The notes below the pieces were generated by a model. The model searched no databases. It worked only from the letters and a program-made list of their open reading frames with translations, and was not told the DNA's origin. A program made the translations under genes and the position numbers. A stretch of 42,224 nucleotides of DNA from DASRTE01 sp035316885 (GTDB lineage: Bacteria; Actinomycetota; Actinomycetes; Jiangellales; Jiangellaceae): positions 1 through 42,224 of the forward strand of contig DATHII010000108.1 in assembly GCA_035316885.1 (NCBI GenBank). The letters run 5' to 3'. Shown here in pieces: positions 1 to 7,913 of this stretch. Numbering within the stretch: the stretch's first letter is position 1; each line of letters starts with the position of its first letter.

Positions 1-46
1 CGGGTGACCTACGTGACGCCGAGGAACCGGGCCTGCCCGCCGCGGC

Positions 47-1612
47 CTATGGCCAGGGGATCTGCGCAGACCGGTGGAAGTCGACGCCCATGGCCACCCA
101 TAGCGATGCATGCGCCGCCAGCCGGAGCTGGAAGTCCTCCCAGTCCATGATGTCGGCCTTCGACCATCCCACCTCCGCAACGGCCGGCAGCCGCGGGTAG
201 GTCATCCTCTCGACGTCGTCGATGTCGGCCAGGGTCTCGGTCCAGAGTGGCGCCTCGACCCCGACAACGTCCGCTTCGGTCACGCCGTCGATCAGTGTGG
301 CCGGGTCCCAGTCGTAGGCGTCGCGGACGTCGACGTAGCCCGCCCAGTCGTAGCCCAGCGGGGTCTGCGCGTCGTACTTCATGTCCAGATAGGTGCGGTC
401 TGCAGGTGACAGGAGGACCTGCGCGCCCTGCCGCACCGCCTCGACGACCTGGGCCGGACCCTCGTCCGTGTTCCAGTACTGGACCACCGACCCGGGTTCG
501 AGCGCGCCGGTTGCCAGCTCCTGCCACCCGACGGCGCTCTTGCCGGTGGCCGCGACGATCTTCTGGATCCGCACCGCGAACGCCGCATACTCCTCATCGG
601 CGATAGTCCGGGCCTCGTCACCACCGACATGTAGGAACTGCCCGGGCGTCATCGCGGCGAGTTCGCCGAACACGTCCTCCAGGAACTCGTAGCTGACGGG
701 CTTGTCCAGACACAGCGCGCTGAACCCGACCCGGGTGCCGGCGAACGGTTCCGGCGCCCGGTCGTCGCAATTGAGCTCCGGGTACGACGCCAGCGCTGCG
801 TTCGTGTGCCCGGGCACGTCGATCTCCGGGACGACGGTGATGTACCGCGTCGCGGCGTACTCGACGATGTCGTTGTAGTCGGCCTTCGGGTAGAAGCCCC
901 CCCGGCCACCCCCGACTTCCGTGCTCGCGCCGATGCCGGTCAGCTCAGGCCAGCTCTCGACCGCGATCCGCCACCCCTGGTCGTCGGTGAGGTGCAGGTG
1001 GACGACGTTGACCTTGTACAGCGCCGCCAGGTCGATGAACCGCTTGACCTCCTCGACGCTGAAGAAGTGCCGTGCGACATCCAGCATCGCGCCCCGCCAC
1101 GCGAACCTCGGCCGGTCCGCGATACTGACACCAGGGACTTCCCATGGCCCTGGTTGTGCGGTGTCGCTCTCGACGGTGGCAGGCAGCAGCTGGCGCAGGG
1201 TCTGGACGGCGCGGAACAACCCTGCCGGCTCGTGTGCGCGTAGGTCGACGCCCTCGGCTGTGACGTCGAGCTGGTAGCCCTCGGCGCCGAGATCGGCGTC
1301 GCCGCCGAGACGGAGGGAGATCGCGCCGGAGGTGGCCGGCTCTGCCGAGACCGGCAGGGGCAGCCCGGTGGACGGGCGCAGCGACTCCGCGAGGTACACA
1401 GCAACCGGGACGGCATCTCCCGCGGCCGAGACCTGGGTCGAGTCGTCGAGCACGAACGGCTCGCCGTCCGCGGTGACGGACACGGGCTGGGGGACGAGGT
1501 GGACGTCGATCGGTCGCTCCTTCTCCTCGGCCGGACCGCTCGCGCATGCCGCGAGCAGTGCGGCGCATGCCAGGGCAGCCGCCGGGCGGCGGCGGGTCCG
1601 ACGCGCGTGCAT
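47..1612 (-). CDS. Lipoprotein beta-N-acetylhexosaminidase (GH20)
   Basis: This 521-residue protein should remove terminal N-acetylhexosamine from chitin- or peptidoglycan-derived sugars outside the membrane. Residues 1-23 form a lipoprotein signal with lipobox LAAC, so Cys23 would be lipidated. A GH20b-like N-terminal domain (about 36-165) precedes the catalytic barrel, which opens with RGAMLDVARHF (173-183). The barrel carries HLTDDQGWR and the family signature HVGGDE, whose Asp332-Glu333 pair supports substrate-assisted catalysis. The frame is open further upstream, but the ATG at 1612 is chosen because it directly gives the signal peptide. That ATG shares one base with the stop of the glutaredoxin-like gene (TGATG), so the two are probably translationally coupled. 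Family assignment is firm; the natural substrate is not shown by sequence. Confidence 0.93.
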   Translation of the reverse strand: MHARRTRRRPAAALACAALLAACASGPAEEKERPIDVHLVPQPVSVTADGEPFVLDDSTQVSAAGDAVPVAVYLAESLRPSTGLPLPVSAEPATSGAISLRLGGDADLGAEGYQLDVTAEGVDLRAHEPAGLFRAVQTLRQLLPATVESDTAQPGPWEVPGVSIADRPRFAWRGAMLDVARHFFSVEEVKRFIDLAALYKVNVVHLHLTDDQGWRIAVESWPELTGIGASTEVGGGRGGFYPKADYNDIVEYAATRYITVVPEIDVPGHTNAALASYPELNCDDRAPEPFAGTRVGFSALCLDKPVSYEFLEDVFGELAAMTPGQFLHVGGDEARTIADEEYAAFAVRIQKIVAATGKSAVGWQELATGALEPGSVVQYWNTDEGPAQVVEAVRQGAQVLLSPADRTYLDMKYDAQTPLGYDWAGYVDVRDAYDWDPATLIDGVTEADVVGVEAPLWTETLADIDDVERMTYPRLPAVAEVGWSKADIMDWEDFQLRLAAHASLWVAMGVDFHRSAQIPWP

Positions 1613-1866
1613 CAGGTGGCCAGCGCCGATCGCAGCCGCGCCTCGTCGACCCGCCAGAAGTCGTGTTGGCGACCGTCGACGATCGTCACCGGGATCTGCT
1701 CCCCGTAGATACGTAGCAGCTCCGGGTCGTCGAGGATGCTGCGCTCCTCCCAGGCCACGTGCAACTCGGCGCACACCCGGGACACGACCTCGCGGGCCTC
1801 CACACACAGGTGGCAACCGGGCTTGCCGAGGAGCAGCACACGGGATCCGCCCCCGGTGCTCGTCAT
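1612..1866 (-). CDS. Glutaredoxin-like thioredoxin-fold protein
   Basis: This small protein of 84 residues has the glutaredoxin/DUF836 layout. A beta strand (VLLLGKPGC) runs into the redox motif CHLC at residues 18-21, followed by a helix, then IPVTIVDG with the cis-Pro typical of thioredoxin folds. It is probably a cytosolic thiol oxidoreductase with an unknown partner. A similar small protein (Rv0508 in M. tuberculosis) sits in the equivalent neighbourhood, which supports vertical inheritance. A GAGGG element lies just upstream of the ATG, and a TAGGGT -10-like box lies about 31 bases upstream. The gene is first in a two-gene unit with the hexosaminidase. Confidence 0.85.
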   Translation of the reverse strand: MTSTGGGSRVLLLGKPGCHLCVEAREVVSRVCAELHVAWEERSILDDPELLRIYGEQIPVTIVDGRQHDFWRVDEARLRSALAT

Positions 1867-1893
1867 CGTCCGCCCTCGTGTCAGTGACCCGCC

Positions 1894-1905
1894 GCCACCC
1901 TAGCC
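1894..1905 (-). promoter_or_regulatory. Possible promoter of the glutaredoxin/hexosaminidase unit
   Basis: Read on the minus strand, a TAGGGT hexamer lies about 31 bases before the ATG at 1866. It shares the 82-base divergent region with the HAD gene promoter. No convincing -35 box is visible, so this rests on the -10 alone. Confidence 0.3.
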
Positions 1906-1936
1906 CAGCGGCGCGGGACGCCCGTACCTCCCCCGC

Positions 1937-1942
1937 TACGCT
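1937..1942 (+). promoter_or_regulatory. Leaderless -10 box (TACGCT) of the HAD phosphatase gene
   Basis: TACGCT ends six bases before the ATG at 1949. Transcription would then begin at or next to the start codon, and no Shine-Dalgarno sequence is present. The arrangement is the same as at several other genes in this window. Confidence 0.6.
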
Positions 1943-1948
1943 CGCTCC

Positions 1949-2812
1949 ATGCCCTTCCGGCAGTCCCGGAGCCCGCGTGACCGTGCCGTGCGCGCCGGCG
2001 AGGCGGCCGCCGCAGCCGGTGAGGCCGCGGCCGGCGTCGACGTCCTACCCGACTCGCGTGGCGCGGCGTTCTTCGACGTCGACAACACCGTCCTTCGCGG
2101 AGCGTCGATCTTCTACCTGGCCCGTGGGTTGTACGCCCGCAAGCTGTTCAGGGCCCGCGACATCGCCAGGTTCGGCTACCAGCAGGTGCGGTTCCGCCTC
2201 GGCGCCGAGGACCCCGAGCACGTCGACGGCGCACGCTCCGCCGCGCTGTCGTTCATCGCCCACCGATCGGTCGGCGAGTTGAAGGAGATGGCCGAGGAGA
2301 TCTTCGACGAGGTCGTCGAGAACAAGGTCTGGCCGGGCACCCGCGCCGTCGCCCGGAACCACCTCGACCAGGGCCAACGCGTGTGGCTGGTGACGGCCGC
2401 ACCGGTCGAGGTTGCGACGATCATCGCCAAGCGGCTGGGCCTCACCGGGGCGCTCGGGACGGTCGCCGAGCACGTCGACGGCGTCTACACCGGCCGGCTG
2501 GTCGGCGACCTGCTGCACGGTCCGGCCAAGGCCGAGGCCGTGCGGGCGCTGGCCACCCGGGAGGGACTCGAGCTGGAGAGCTGCTCGGCCTACAGCGACT
2601 CGGCGAACGACATTCCCATGCTGTCCATGGTCGGGTACCCCTGCGCCATCAACCCGGACGCCGCCCTCCGCGCACACGCCAAGCAACACGGCTGGCGGAT
2701 CCGCGACTACCGGGCCCGGCGGCGCAACACCGCGATCGGCGTGGCGGCAGGTGCCGGCGCCGTCGGCGGTGCCCTCGGCGGTCTCGCACTTGCCCGCCGC
2801 CGTCGCCGCTGA
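1949..2812 (+). CDS. HAD-IB family phosphatase (SerB-like)
   Basis: This 287-residue protein belongs to the HAD superfamily subfamily IB, whose members include phosphoserine phosphatases. Motif I is FFDVDNTV (about 41-48), with the nucleophilic Asp and the acid/base Asp two residues later. Motif II lies around VWLVTAAP (150s), and motif III/IV is SDSANDIPML, the metal-binding loop. The C-terminus is hydrophobic and glycine-rich with a final Arg run, suggesting a tail anchor or peripheral membrane contact. M. tuberculosis has a SerB1 relative (Rv0505c) in the same neighbourhood. The substrate is unproven, because many HAD-IB proteins beside acyltransferases are not true serine-pathway enzymes. 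The start is fixed by the leaderless -10 box directly upstream. Confidence 0.85.
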   Translation: MPFRQSRSPRDRAVRAGEAAAAAGEAAAGVDVLPDSRGAAFFDVDNTVLRGASIFYLARGLYARKLFRARDIARFGYQQVRFRLGAEDPEHVDGARSAALSFIAHRSVGELKEMAEEIFDEVVENKVWPGTRAVARNHLDQGQRVWLVTAAPVEVATIIAKRLGLTGALGTVAEHVDGVYTGRLVGDLLHGPAKAEAVRALATREGLELESCSAYSDSANDIPMLSMVGYPCAINPDAALRAHAKQHGWRIRDYRARRRNTAIGVAAGAGAVGGALGGLALARRRRR

Positions 2813-2825
2813 CCTCCCGGCGGCC

Positions 2826-2911
2826 GTTGATCACGTTCACCACCCTGGTGGACGGTTCACCAGGTTCCGGAACCTGGTGAACCGTCGACGGGCATGGTGA
2901 ACGTGATCAAC
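2826..2911. terminator. 86-bp near-perfect palindrome between convergent genes
   Basis: Two arms (2826-2868 and 2869-2911) are complementary with no loop, differing at five positions in the middle of the arms. Each arm begins GTTGATCACGTTCACCA and ends at the centre with GGTTCC/GGAACC. The element fills the gap between the converging HAD and acyltransferase genes, so a bidirectional terminator is the simplest role. There is no U-run. Related palindromes occur at 12452-12501 and 36339-36406. Confidence 0.6.
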
Positions 2912-2920
2912 TGACAAGGG

Positions 2921-4087
2921 TCAGAAGAACGTGCTGCGGCGCCGGACGAGCAGCGAGTACAGCGTCTGCTGGATCGTCTCCCTGATCCGGTCGGTGAGGT
3001 CGAAGACGAGCATCGGGTCGTCGGCGGCGCCGGCGGGATGACCGTCGTTGTGGATCGGCTCACCGAACTCGATGATCCACTTGGATGGTAGAGGGACCAG
3101 CCCTAGCGGCCCGAGCCAGGGGAATGTCGGCGTCACCGGCACATAGGGGACGCCCAACAGCCTGGCGAGGGTACCCAGGTTGCCGATCAGTGGATAGGTC
3201 TCCTCTGCCCCGACGATCGCGCACGGGATGATCGGCGCCCCCGACCGGATCGCGGCCGAGACGAATCCGCCGCGACCGAAGCGCTGCAGCTTGTACCGCT
3301 CGGAGAACGGCTTCCCGATGCCCTTGTAGCCCTCGGGCCACACTCCGACGACCTCTCCGGCGCCGAGCAGTCGCTCGACGTCCTCGTTGCAGGCGAGCGT
3401 GGTCCCGCTCTTTCGGGCGAGGTCGGCGACGAAGGGCAGCTGAAAGACGAGGTCGGCGCCGAGCATCCGCAGATGGCGCCGGGCGGGGTGTTGGTCGTGG
3501 ACGGCCACCTGGGTCATCAACGAGTCGAGCGGGACCGTGCCGGAGTGGTTCGCCACGACCAGGGCAGCGCCCTCGGCCGGGATGTTCTCGACCCCGCGCA
3601 CGTCGACGCGGAACCAGTACCGGTACAGCGGTCGCAGGAGCGGCAGGAGGACGGTCTCGGTGAGCTCCTCGTCGTAGCCGAACGGATCGACATCGTAATC
3701 GCCGGTCAAGCGCCGCCGCAGGAACGCGATTCCCTGAGCAACCTTCTCCTCGCCGTCGGGTCCTAAGAGCCTGGCGGCGACCTCGCCGACGACCGCGAGC
3801 AGTTCGTCCACGGGCGCCGAGCCAGTGGCGACGGCCCCGGTTGGGGTCGACCCACGGCCGGGCCGGTCCGTTTTGCCCTCCGCCGTTGCGGACGCCGACG
3901 ACCCGGATACGGGGACGGCCGGACGAATCCGCTTGGGCGCAGGCTTGACGCGCCGTGCGCCGTCCGCGGGCTTTGCGCGCCGTGCGCCGTCCGTGGGCTT
4001 GGCGCGTTTGGTGCCAGATCGCCTCGCTGCGCGCGGCGGGTCCACCGGCTCGGCGTCGGATGCCTGCGTCGCACGCTGCTCAGCCAT
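2921..4087 (-). CDS. PlsC-type phospholipid/glycerolipid acyltransferase
   Basis: This 388-residue protein belongs to the lysophospholipid acyltransferase superfamily and probably acylates a glycerolipid at the inner membrane face. The first 90 residues are low-complexity, rich in Lys, Arg, Pro and Ala, and include a 9-residue tandem repeat (KPADGARRV-like). The catalytic region begins near residue 160. It contains VVANHSGTVPLD (His181 to Asp188, spaced wider than the classical HX4D), a GVWPEGYKG loop with the PEG substrate motif, and IIPCAIVGAEE. The acceptor lipid cannot be read from sequence. The gene overlaps the upstream epimerase by eight bases, the same pairing as galE2 and Rv0502 in M. 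tuberculosis, so they are probably co-transcribed. Confidence 0.85.
   Translation of the reverse strand: MAEQRATQASDAEPVDPPRAARRSGTKRAKPTDGARRAKPADGARRVKPAPKRIRPAVPVSGSSASATAEGKTDRPGRGSTPTGAVATGSAPVDELLAVVGEVAARLLGPDGEEKVAQGIAFLRRRLTGDYDVDPFGYDEELTETVLLPLLRPLYRYWFRVDVRGVENIPAEGAALVVANHSGTVPLDSLMTQVAVHDQHPARRHLRMLGADLVFQLPFVADLARKSGTTLACNEDVERLLGAGEVVGVWPEGYKGIGKPFSERYKLQRFGRGGFVSAAIRSGAPIIPCAIVGAEETYPLIGNLGTLARLLGVPYVPVTPTFPWLGPLGLVPLPSKWIIEFGEPIHNDGHPAGAADDPMLVFDLTDRIRETIQQTLYSLLVRRRSTFF
3943..4006 (-). repeat. 27-bp tandem repeat inside the acyltransferase N-terminus
   Basis: About 2.4 copies of a 27-bp unit (copies starting at 3943 and 3970, partial copy at 3997) encode a nine-residue basic repeat, DGARRAKPA-like. 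The repeat is in frame, so copy-number changes would lengthen or shorten a flexible basic tail without breaking the enzyme domain. Confidence 0.7.
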
Positions 4088-5114
4088 TGGAGGACCCGGT
4101 TCGCCGCAGTGCGCCCACGAGCATCCGCTCGACCGAGCCGACCCGGTCGCGGTCGAGGACGCCGTCGCGGCTGCGCGCGTCGACGAACGTCGCGAACGCC
4201 TGTGCCGTGGTGTACTTCGGGCGGAAGCCGAGCCGGTCGCGCATCCTGGTCGTGTCGACGCCGCGGCCGTAGGTGAGGAAGCGGATCTGTTCGGGCGAGA
4301 AGTCGGCCAGCCCCGCCCGCCTCACCAGCCCACCTACCATCGAGGACGCGAGCCCGGGCACCGGGAGCACCGGCCGACCGGCCCGTCGCGCGGCCTGGCT
4401 CAGCATGAGAAAGCCGTCCCCGGCCACGTTGAACGTGCCCGGGTGGTCCGCCACCGTCGCGCGACGGAGTGCAGCCAGGCCGTCGTCCTCGTGGACGAAC
4501 TGCAGCCTGGCGTCGTGGCCCAGCACGATCGGCAGAACTGGCAGCGTGAAGTACTCGGTCAGCGGCGTCCGGACCGTCGGGCCGATGAAGTTCGCGAAGC
4601 GGAGCGTCGTGACGCCCACGTCGGGCCGGCGGCGTGAGAATCCCCGCACGTACCCCTCGACCTCGACCGAGTCCTTCGCGTACCCGGACCGCGGCAGCGC
4701 CTTCGGCGCCATGTCCTCGGTGAACATCGCGGGATCACGCGGGCTTGCGCCGTAGACGGTCGTCGAGGACTTGACCACGAGGCGGCTCACCGTCGAGGAC
4801 TTCTGGCAGGCCGCGAGGAGTTGCATCGTCCCGATGACGTTGATCTCCTTCTGCGGCGCCCGCCCGCCGGCGTCGAGTGGGGTGGCGAGGACGTTCATGT
4901 GGACGACGGTGTCAACCTTGGCTCGAGCGATCACCTTCGCGACGACGGGATTGCGGATGTCGGCCCGGACGAACTCGCTGCTGCCGATGTCGTAGGCAGG
5001 CGGGACCACGTCGACACCGACGACCCGGTCGACCGCGGGATCGTCGGCGAGCAGGCGGGCGAAGCACGCTCCGAGGTAGCGCGCGACCCCCGTCACCATG
5101 ACGACCTGCGACAT
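4080..5114 (-). CDS. NAD-dependent epimerase/dehydratase (galE2-like, extended SDR)
   Basis: The 344-residue protein is an extended short-chain dehydrogenase. Its N-terminal Rossmann motif is TGVARYLGACFARLL, a loose version of TGxxGxxG. An acidic residue after the second strand (VVGVDVVPP) favours NAD. Catalytic candidates are the Ser/Thr cluster KSSTTVYG and the Tyr-Lys pair in SGYAKDSVE. The substrate is not evident; the label galE2 for the M. tuberculosis counterpart is positional. The ATG is preceded by GGGAGGG at good spacing. The 3' end overlaps the acyltransferase start by eight bases, which suggests a nucleotide-sugar or lipid-linked role shared with that enzyme. Confidence 0.85.
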   Translation of the reverse strand: MSQVVMVTGVARYLGACFARLLADDPAVDRVVGVDVVPPAYDIGSSEFVRADIRNPVVAKVIARAKVDTVVHMNVLATPLDAGGRAPQKEINVIGTMQLLAACQKSSTVSRLVVKSSTTVYGASPRDPAMFTEDMAPKALPRSGYAKDSVEVEGYVRGFSRRRPDVGVTTLRFANFIGPTVRTPLTEYFTLPVLPIVLGHDARLQFVHEDDGLAALRRATVADHPGTFNVAGDGFLMLSQAARRAGRPVLPVPGLASSMVGGLVRRAGLADFSPEQIRFLTYGRGVDTTRMRDRLGFRPKYTTAQAFATFVDARSRDGVLDRDRVGSVERMLVGALRRTGSSNG

Positions 5115-5184
5115 CGGCCCTCCCTCGCTCGGCTGGCGCGTGTCCGCCGGCGTCTCCTGACCGGCCCGACGGACAGCCTGCCCG

Positions 5185-5286
5185 CTACTTGCCCTGGCGC
5201 CGTCGCTGAACGCGCGTCTTACGCAACAGCTTGCGGTGCTTCTTCTTCGCCATCCGCTTTCGGCGCTTCTTGATCACAGAGCCCAC
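5185..5286 (-). CDS. Small ribosomal subunit protein bS22 (AURKAIN domain)
   Basis: This 33-residue protein starts with GTG and begins MGSVIKKRRKRMAKKKHR. About half of its residues are Lys or Arg. It matches the tiny actinobacterial ribosomal protein bS22, related to mitochondrial mS38, which lies near the decoding region of the mycobacterial 30S subunit. A GAGGG ribosome-binding sequence precedes the GTG with about six bases of spacing. The neighbours (excisionase-type HTH upstream, galE2-like gene downstream) are the same as in M. tuberculosis Rv0500A-Rv0501, which makes the call strong despite the size. It is too short for most ORF callers and easily missed. Confidence 0.93.
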   Translation of the reverse strand: MGSVIKKRRKRMAKKKHRKLLRKTRVQRRRQGK

Positions 5287-5384
5287 TGGGCACCCTCGCT
5301 AATCGGTCGTGCGGTCTGGAGTTCGCCGGCAGAGTGCCCGCGACGTGTCGATGGCGCAGGCGGAACCCGCGCGTCCCGAGGGCA

Positions 5385-5390
5385 AGCGTA
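5385..5390 (-). promoter_or_regulatory. Possible -10 box for the bS22 transcript
   Basis: TACGCT (minus strand) lies about 98 bases before the bS22 GTG, in the 139-base gap after the HTH gene. There is no clear -35 box. bS22 could equally be read through from the HTH gene. Confidence 0.3.
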
Positions 5391-5425
5391 CCCGGCGGCG
5401 GCGAGGGTCCGACCCGCGAGAGCGC

Positions 5426-5635
5426 TCAGCCGGCCTGGACGTACGAGTCGCGCAGGTAGTCCGACACGGCCTGTTCGGGAATCCGGAAGGACCGGCCGAC
5501 CTGGATGGCCGGCAGCGTACCGGCGTGTACCAGCCGGTAAACGGTCATCTTGGAGACCCGCATCGCGGACGCCACCTCGGCAACGGTGAGGAACCTCACC
5601 TCTCCGAGGGCCCCACCCTGCCCCTGTGTGCTCAT
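5426..5635 (-). CDS. Excisionase-family helix-turn-helix DNA-binding protein
   Basis: The 69-residue protein carries a single MerR/excisionase-type winged HTH: FLTVAEVASAMRVSKMTVYRL (about 15-34) followed by the wing HAGTLPAIQVGRSFRIP. This is the family of Rv0500A, conserved next to bS22 in actinobacteria. It is probably a small transcription or nucleoid factor rather than a phage excisionase, since no integrase or phage gene is nearby. The frame is open further upstream, but the ATG at 5635 has GGAGG nine bases before it and yields exactly the family length. Its target is unknown. Confidence 0.88.
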   Translation of the reverse strand: MSTQGQGGALGEVRFLTVAEVASAMRVSKMTVYRLVHAGTLPAIQVGRSFRIPEQAVSDYLRDSYVQAG

Positions 5636-5738
5636 CGCACCCGACCTCCGCGCCGTGCCCGTCGCGTCTTCGACCGCGCGTCCGTCAACACCACGTGCCC
5701 GCATCGTAGAGGCGCATGTGACTGATGGGGAAGGGAGA

Positions 5739-6902
5739 TCACCAACCCGGATCGATGCCGTGCCACGGAAACACGGCCTTTCGGGTCGCCACGACGGCCT
5801 GGTCCAGCCAGTCAGCCGGGTCGTAACCCGACGACCAGTCGTCATAATCCGCGGTGTTGCCGTCGGTCATCCGGGCGGGTCCGCGTGTGCCGAACGCGAC
5901 CGCGATGTGCTCGCGCCAGGAGGCGGGAACCTCCGTCTCGGGATCGATGGGGGCCCCGGCCGCCTCGGCGAGCAGGTGGGTCCACGCTCGTGGCACCACG
6001 TCGACGAGCGCGTATCCGCCACCTCCCGTGGCCAGCCACCGGCCTGAGCAGAGCTCGTGGGCCAGGCCGTGTAGCGCTGCGTACGACGCACGCTGACCGT
6101 CGACGGTGAGCGCCAGGTGCGCCAGGGGATCCTCGACATGACTGTCGCACCCGTGCTGGGTCACCAGGACCTGCGGCCGCCACTCACGCAGAAGCGGAGG
6201 CACGACGGCGTGGAACGCGCGGAGCCATCCGGCGTCGGCAGTCCCCGGAGGTAGGGCCACGTTCACGGCGCTGCCCTCGGCGCCGGGGCCACCGATCTCA
6301 TCCGGGTACCCCGTGCCGGGAAACAGCGTCCGTGGACTCTCGTGCAGGCTGACGGTCAGCACCCGCGGGTCGTCGTAGAAGATCGCCTGCACGCCGTCGC
6401 CATGGTGGACGTCGACGTCGACGTACGCGACCCGCTCTGCGCCGGCGTCGAGCAGGGCCCGGACAGCGACCGCTACGTCGTTGTACACGCAGAACCCCGA
6501 CGAGCGGTCGGGCATGGCGTGGTGCAGGCCGCCGGTGATATTCACCGCGTGCTCGACCTGCCCCTTCCACACCGCGAGCGCGGCGTCGACCGAACCCCCG
6601 ACCACCGTGGCGCTCGCCTCGTGCATCGACTCGAAGCACGGGTTGTCCTCGCTGCCGAGCCCGTGGTCGGGGTCGAACGTCCCCCGGCGCACGGCTGCCA
6701 CCAGCGCCGGCGTGTGGACGCTCGTGAGCAGGTCGTCGCTCGCTACTGCGGGCGCGACGACGTTAACGTTGGCATGGTCGAGCACGCCCAGCGCACGCGC
6801 GAGGCGGATGGTCAGGTCGAGCCGTACGGGGTTCATCGGGTGCGAGGGGCCGAAGTCGTAGCGGGTCAGCGAGTCGTCCCAGACGACGTTCACCGGCCCC
6901 AT
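5739..6902 (-). CDS. acuC: AcuC-like deacetylase (histone deacetylase superfamily)
   Basis: This 387-residue zinc hydrolase has all hallmarks of the arginase/deacetylase fold. The His pair of the charge relay is GGLHHAM (127-128). Zinc ligands are Asp164 and His166 in YVDVDVHHGDG, and Asp258 in CDSHVEDPLAHL. The transition-state Tyr lies in GGGGYALVDV. Bacterial relatives deacetylate acetyl-CoA synthetase or acetylated small molecules, but the substrate here is not determined. It stands alone on the minus strand, downstream of the cyclase gene with a 61-base gap. The start agrees with a leaderless -10 box seven bases upstream. Length is normal for AcuC. Confidence 0.92.
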   Translation of the reverse strand: MGPVNVVWDDSLTRYDFGPSHPMNPVRLDLTIRLARALGVLDHANVNVVAPAVASDDLLTSVHTPALVAAVRRGTFDPDHGLGSEDNPCFESMHEASATVVGGSVDAALAVWKGQVEHAVNITGGLHHAMPDRSSGFCVYNDVAVAVRALLDAGAERVAYVDVDVHHGDGVQAIFYDDPRVLTVSLHESPRTLFPGTGYPDEIGGPGAEGSAVNVALPPGTADAGWLRAFHAVVPPLLREWRPQVLVTQHGCDSHVEDPLAHLALTVDGQRASYAALHGLAHELCSGRWLATGGGGYALVDVVPRAWTHLLAEAAGAPIDPETEVPASWREHIAVAFGTRGPARMTDGNTADYDDWSSGYDPADWLDQAVVATRKAVFPWHGIDPGW

Positions 6903-6909
6903 GACCTCG

Positions 6910-6915
6910 ACCCTA
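6910..6915 (-). promoter_or_regulatory. Leaderless -10 box (TAGGGT) of acuC
   Basis: TAGGGT on the minus strand ends seven bases before the ATG at 6902, leaving essentially no 5' leader. A GAGG lies two bases before the ATG, too close to act as a normal ribosome-binding site. Confidence 0.5.
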
Positions 6916-6963
6916 GAACGTGCTCACCGCGGGTTCGCGGCGGGCGTCCGGACATCCCACGGC

Positions 6964-7863
6964 TCAGTTGCCGATGACGGCGTACGCGCGCACCGTGAAC
7001 GTGCCGAAGCCCTCGACCGCGGGCGCAGCCGCTTGGAACCGGAAGCCGCTCGGCGGCAGTTGGTCGAGCCCGCAGAGGTGCTCGACAATCGGGACACCCG
7101 CGGCGAGCAGTCCGGTGTGTGCAGGCCGGGTCTTGTCGCCCATGTCGTCGATGTTCACGGAGTCGATCCCGACCAGACCTGCCCCCTGCTCGACCAACCA
7201 CTCGGTGGCACCGGCGGTGAGAAACGGCGCGTCGACGCCGTAGCTGTCGGTGCGCCAATGACGGTCCCAGCCCGTGTGCAGTAGCACGGCGCGTCCGCCA
7301 ACATCGAGGGCCGCGAGCTCGTCGCGCTCGATCGCCCTGCGGCCGCGGTCGGTCAGCCGGACCACTACACCGTCGAGGTCCGCGTGGCGATCCAGGTCGA
7401 CCCGTGCCAGGTCGGCGCCATCAGCAAAGCGGTGGAACGGGGTGTCGACGTGCGTGCCGGTGTTGGCGACCATCGAGATGCGCCCGATCTGGAATGTGAC
7501 TCCCGGGCCGTAGTTCGCTTCCGCCGTTTCACGAGTCAGGTGGTCCGAGATCTCCGGGCCCGGCAGACCCGGGTAGGTCATCATGCCGTCGCTGATCGGA
7601 TGGCTGAGATCGACCAGTCGACGCGCCGGCACCGTCGCGCCATCGATGCCCCGCGAGCCTCGGTGGGCCTCGGCGACGAAGTCCAGCTCTCGAAGCTCGA
7701 TCTCGCGGACCATCAGTAGGCCGAGGTGGCGCACCAGCAGCGTGCCCACCTCGTCGGCCGCGAGGTCAGGCCGGGGCACGTCGAGCCGGAAGCCCTCGCC
7801 CTGGATCGAACCGCCATTGGTGAAGCTGATCCGGAAGTCGACAACGGCTCGGTGCTGCGCCAT
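6964..7863 (-). CDS. Cyclase-family metal-dependent hydrolase (kynurenine formamidase-like)
   Basis: This 299-residue protein has an extra N-terminal region of about 80 residues and then the cyclase/formamidase domain starting at LVDLSHPISDGMMTYP. The metal motif reads NTGTHVDTPFH; the first His of the usual HxGTHxDxPxH pattern is Asn here, as I recall for a known subfamily. Members hydrolyse amide or lactone-like bonds; the substrate cannot be inferred. The ATG at 7863 is chosen over more distal starts because a TACGGT -10 box lies exactly six bases upstream and the longer frame is Arg-rich noise. It is monocistronic or runs into acuC. Confidence 0.82.
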   Translation of the reverse strand: MAQHRAVVDFRISFTNGGSIQGEGFRLDVPRPDLAADEVGTLLVRHLGLLMVREIELRELDFVAEAHRGSRGIDGATVPARRLVDLSHPISDGMMTYPGLPGPEISDHLTRETAEANYGPGVTFQIGRISMVANTGTHVDTPFHRFADGADLARVDLDRHADLDGVVVRLTDRGRRAIERDELAALDVGGRAVLLHTGWDRHWRTDSYGVDAPFLTAGATEWLVEQGAGLVGIDSVNIDDMGDKTRPAHTGLLAAGVPIVEHLCGLDQLPPSGFRFQAAAPAVEGFGTFTVRAYAVIGN

Positions 7864-7869
7864 GCGGCA

Positions 7870-7875
7870 ACCGTA
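7870..7875 (-). promoter_or_regulatory. Leaderless -10 box (TACGGT) of the cyclase gene
   Basis: TACGGT (minus strand) is separated by six bases from the ATG at 7863, and no Shine-Dalgarno sequence is present. Confidence 0.6.
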
Positions 7876-7913
7876 GCCTTCGGCACCGGATTGAGGCCGC
7901 GGTCGCTCCGCTC

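Noticed and set aside
5426..5635. Phage excisionase as evidence of a prophage
   Set aside because: No integrase, attachment site or phage gene is nearby, and the same protein sits beside bS22 in M. tuberculosis, so it is a chromosomal gene.
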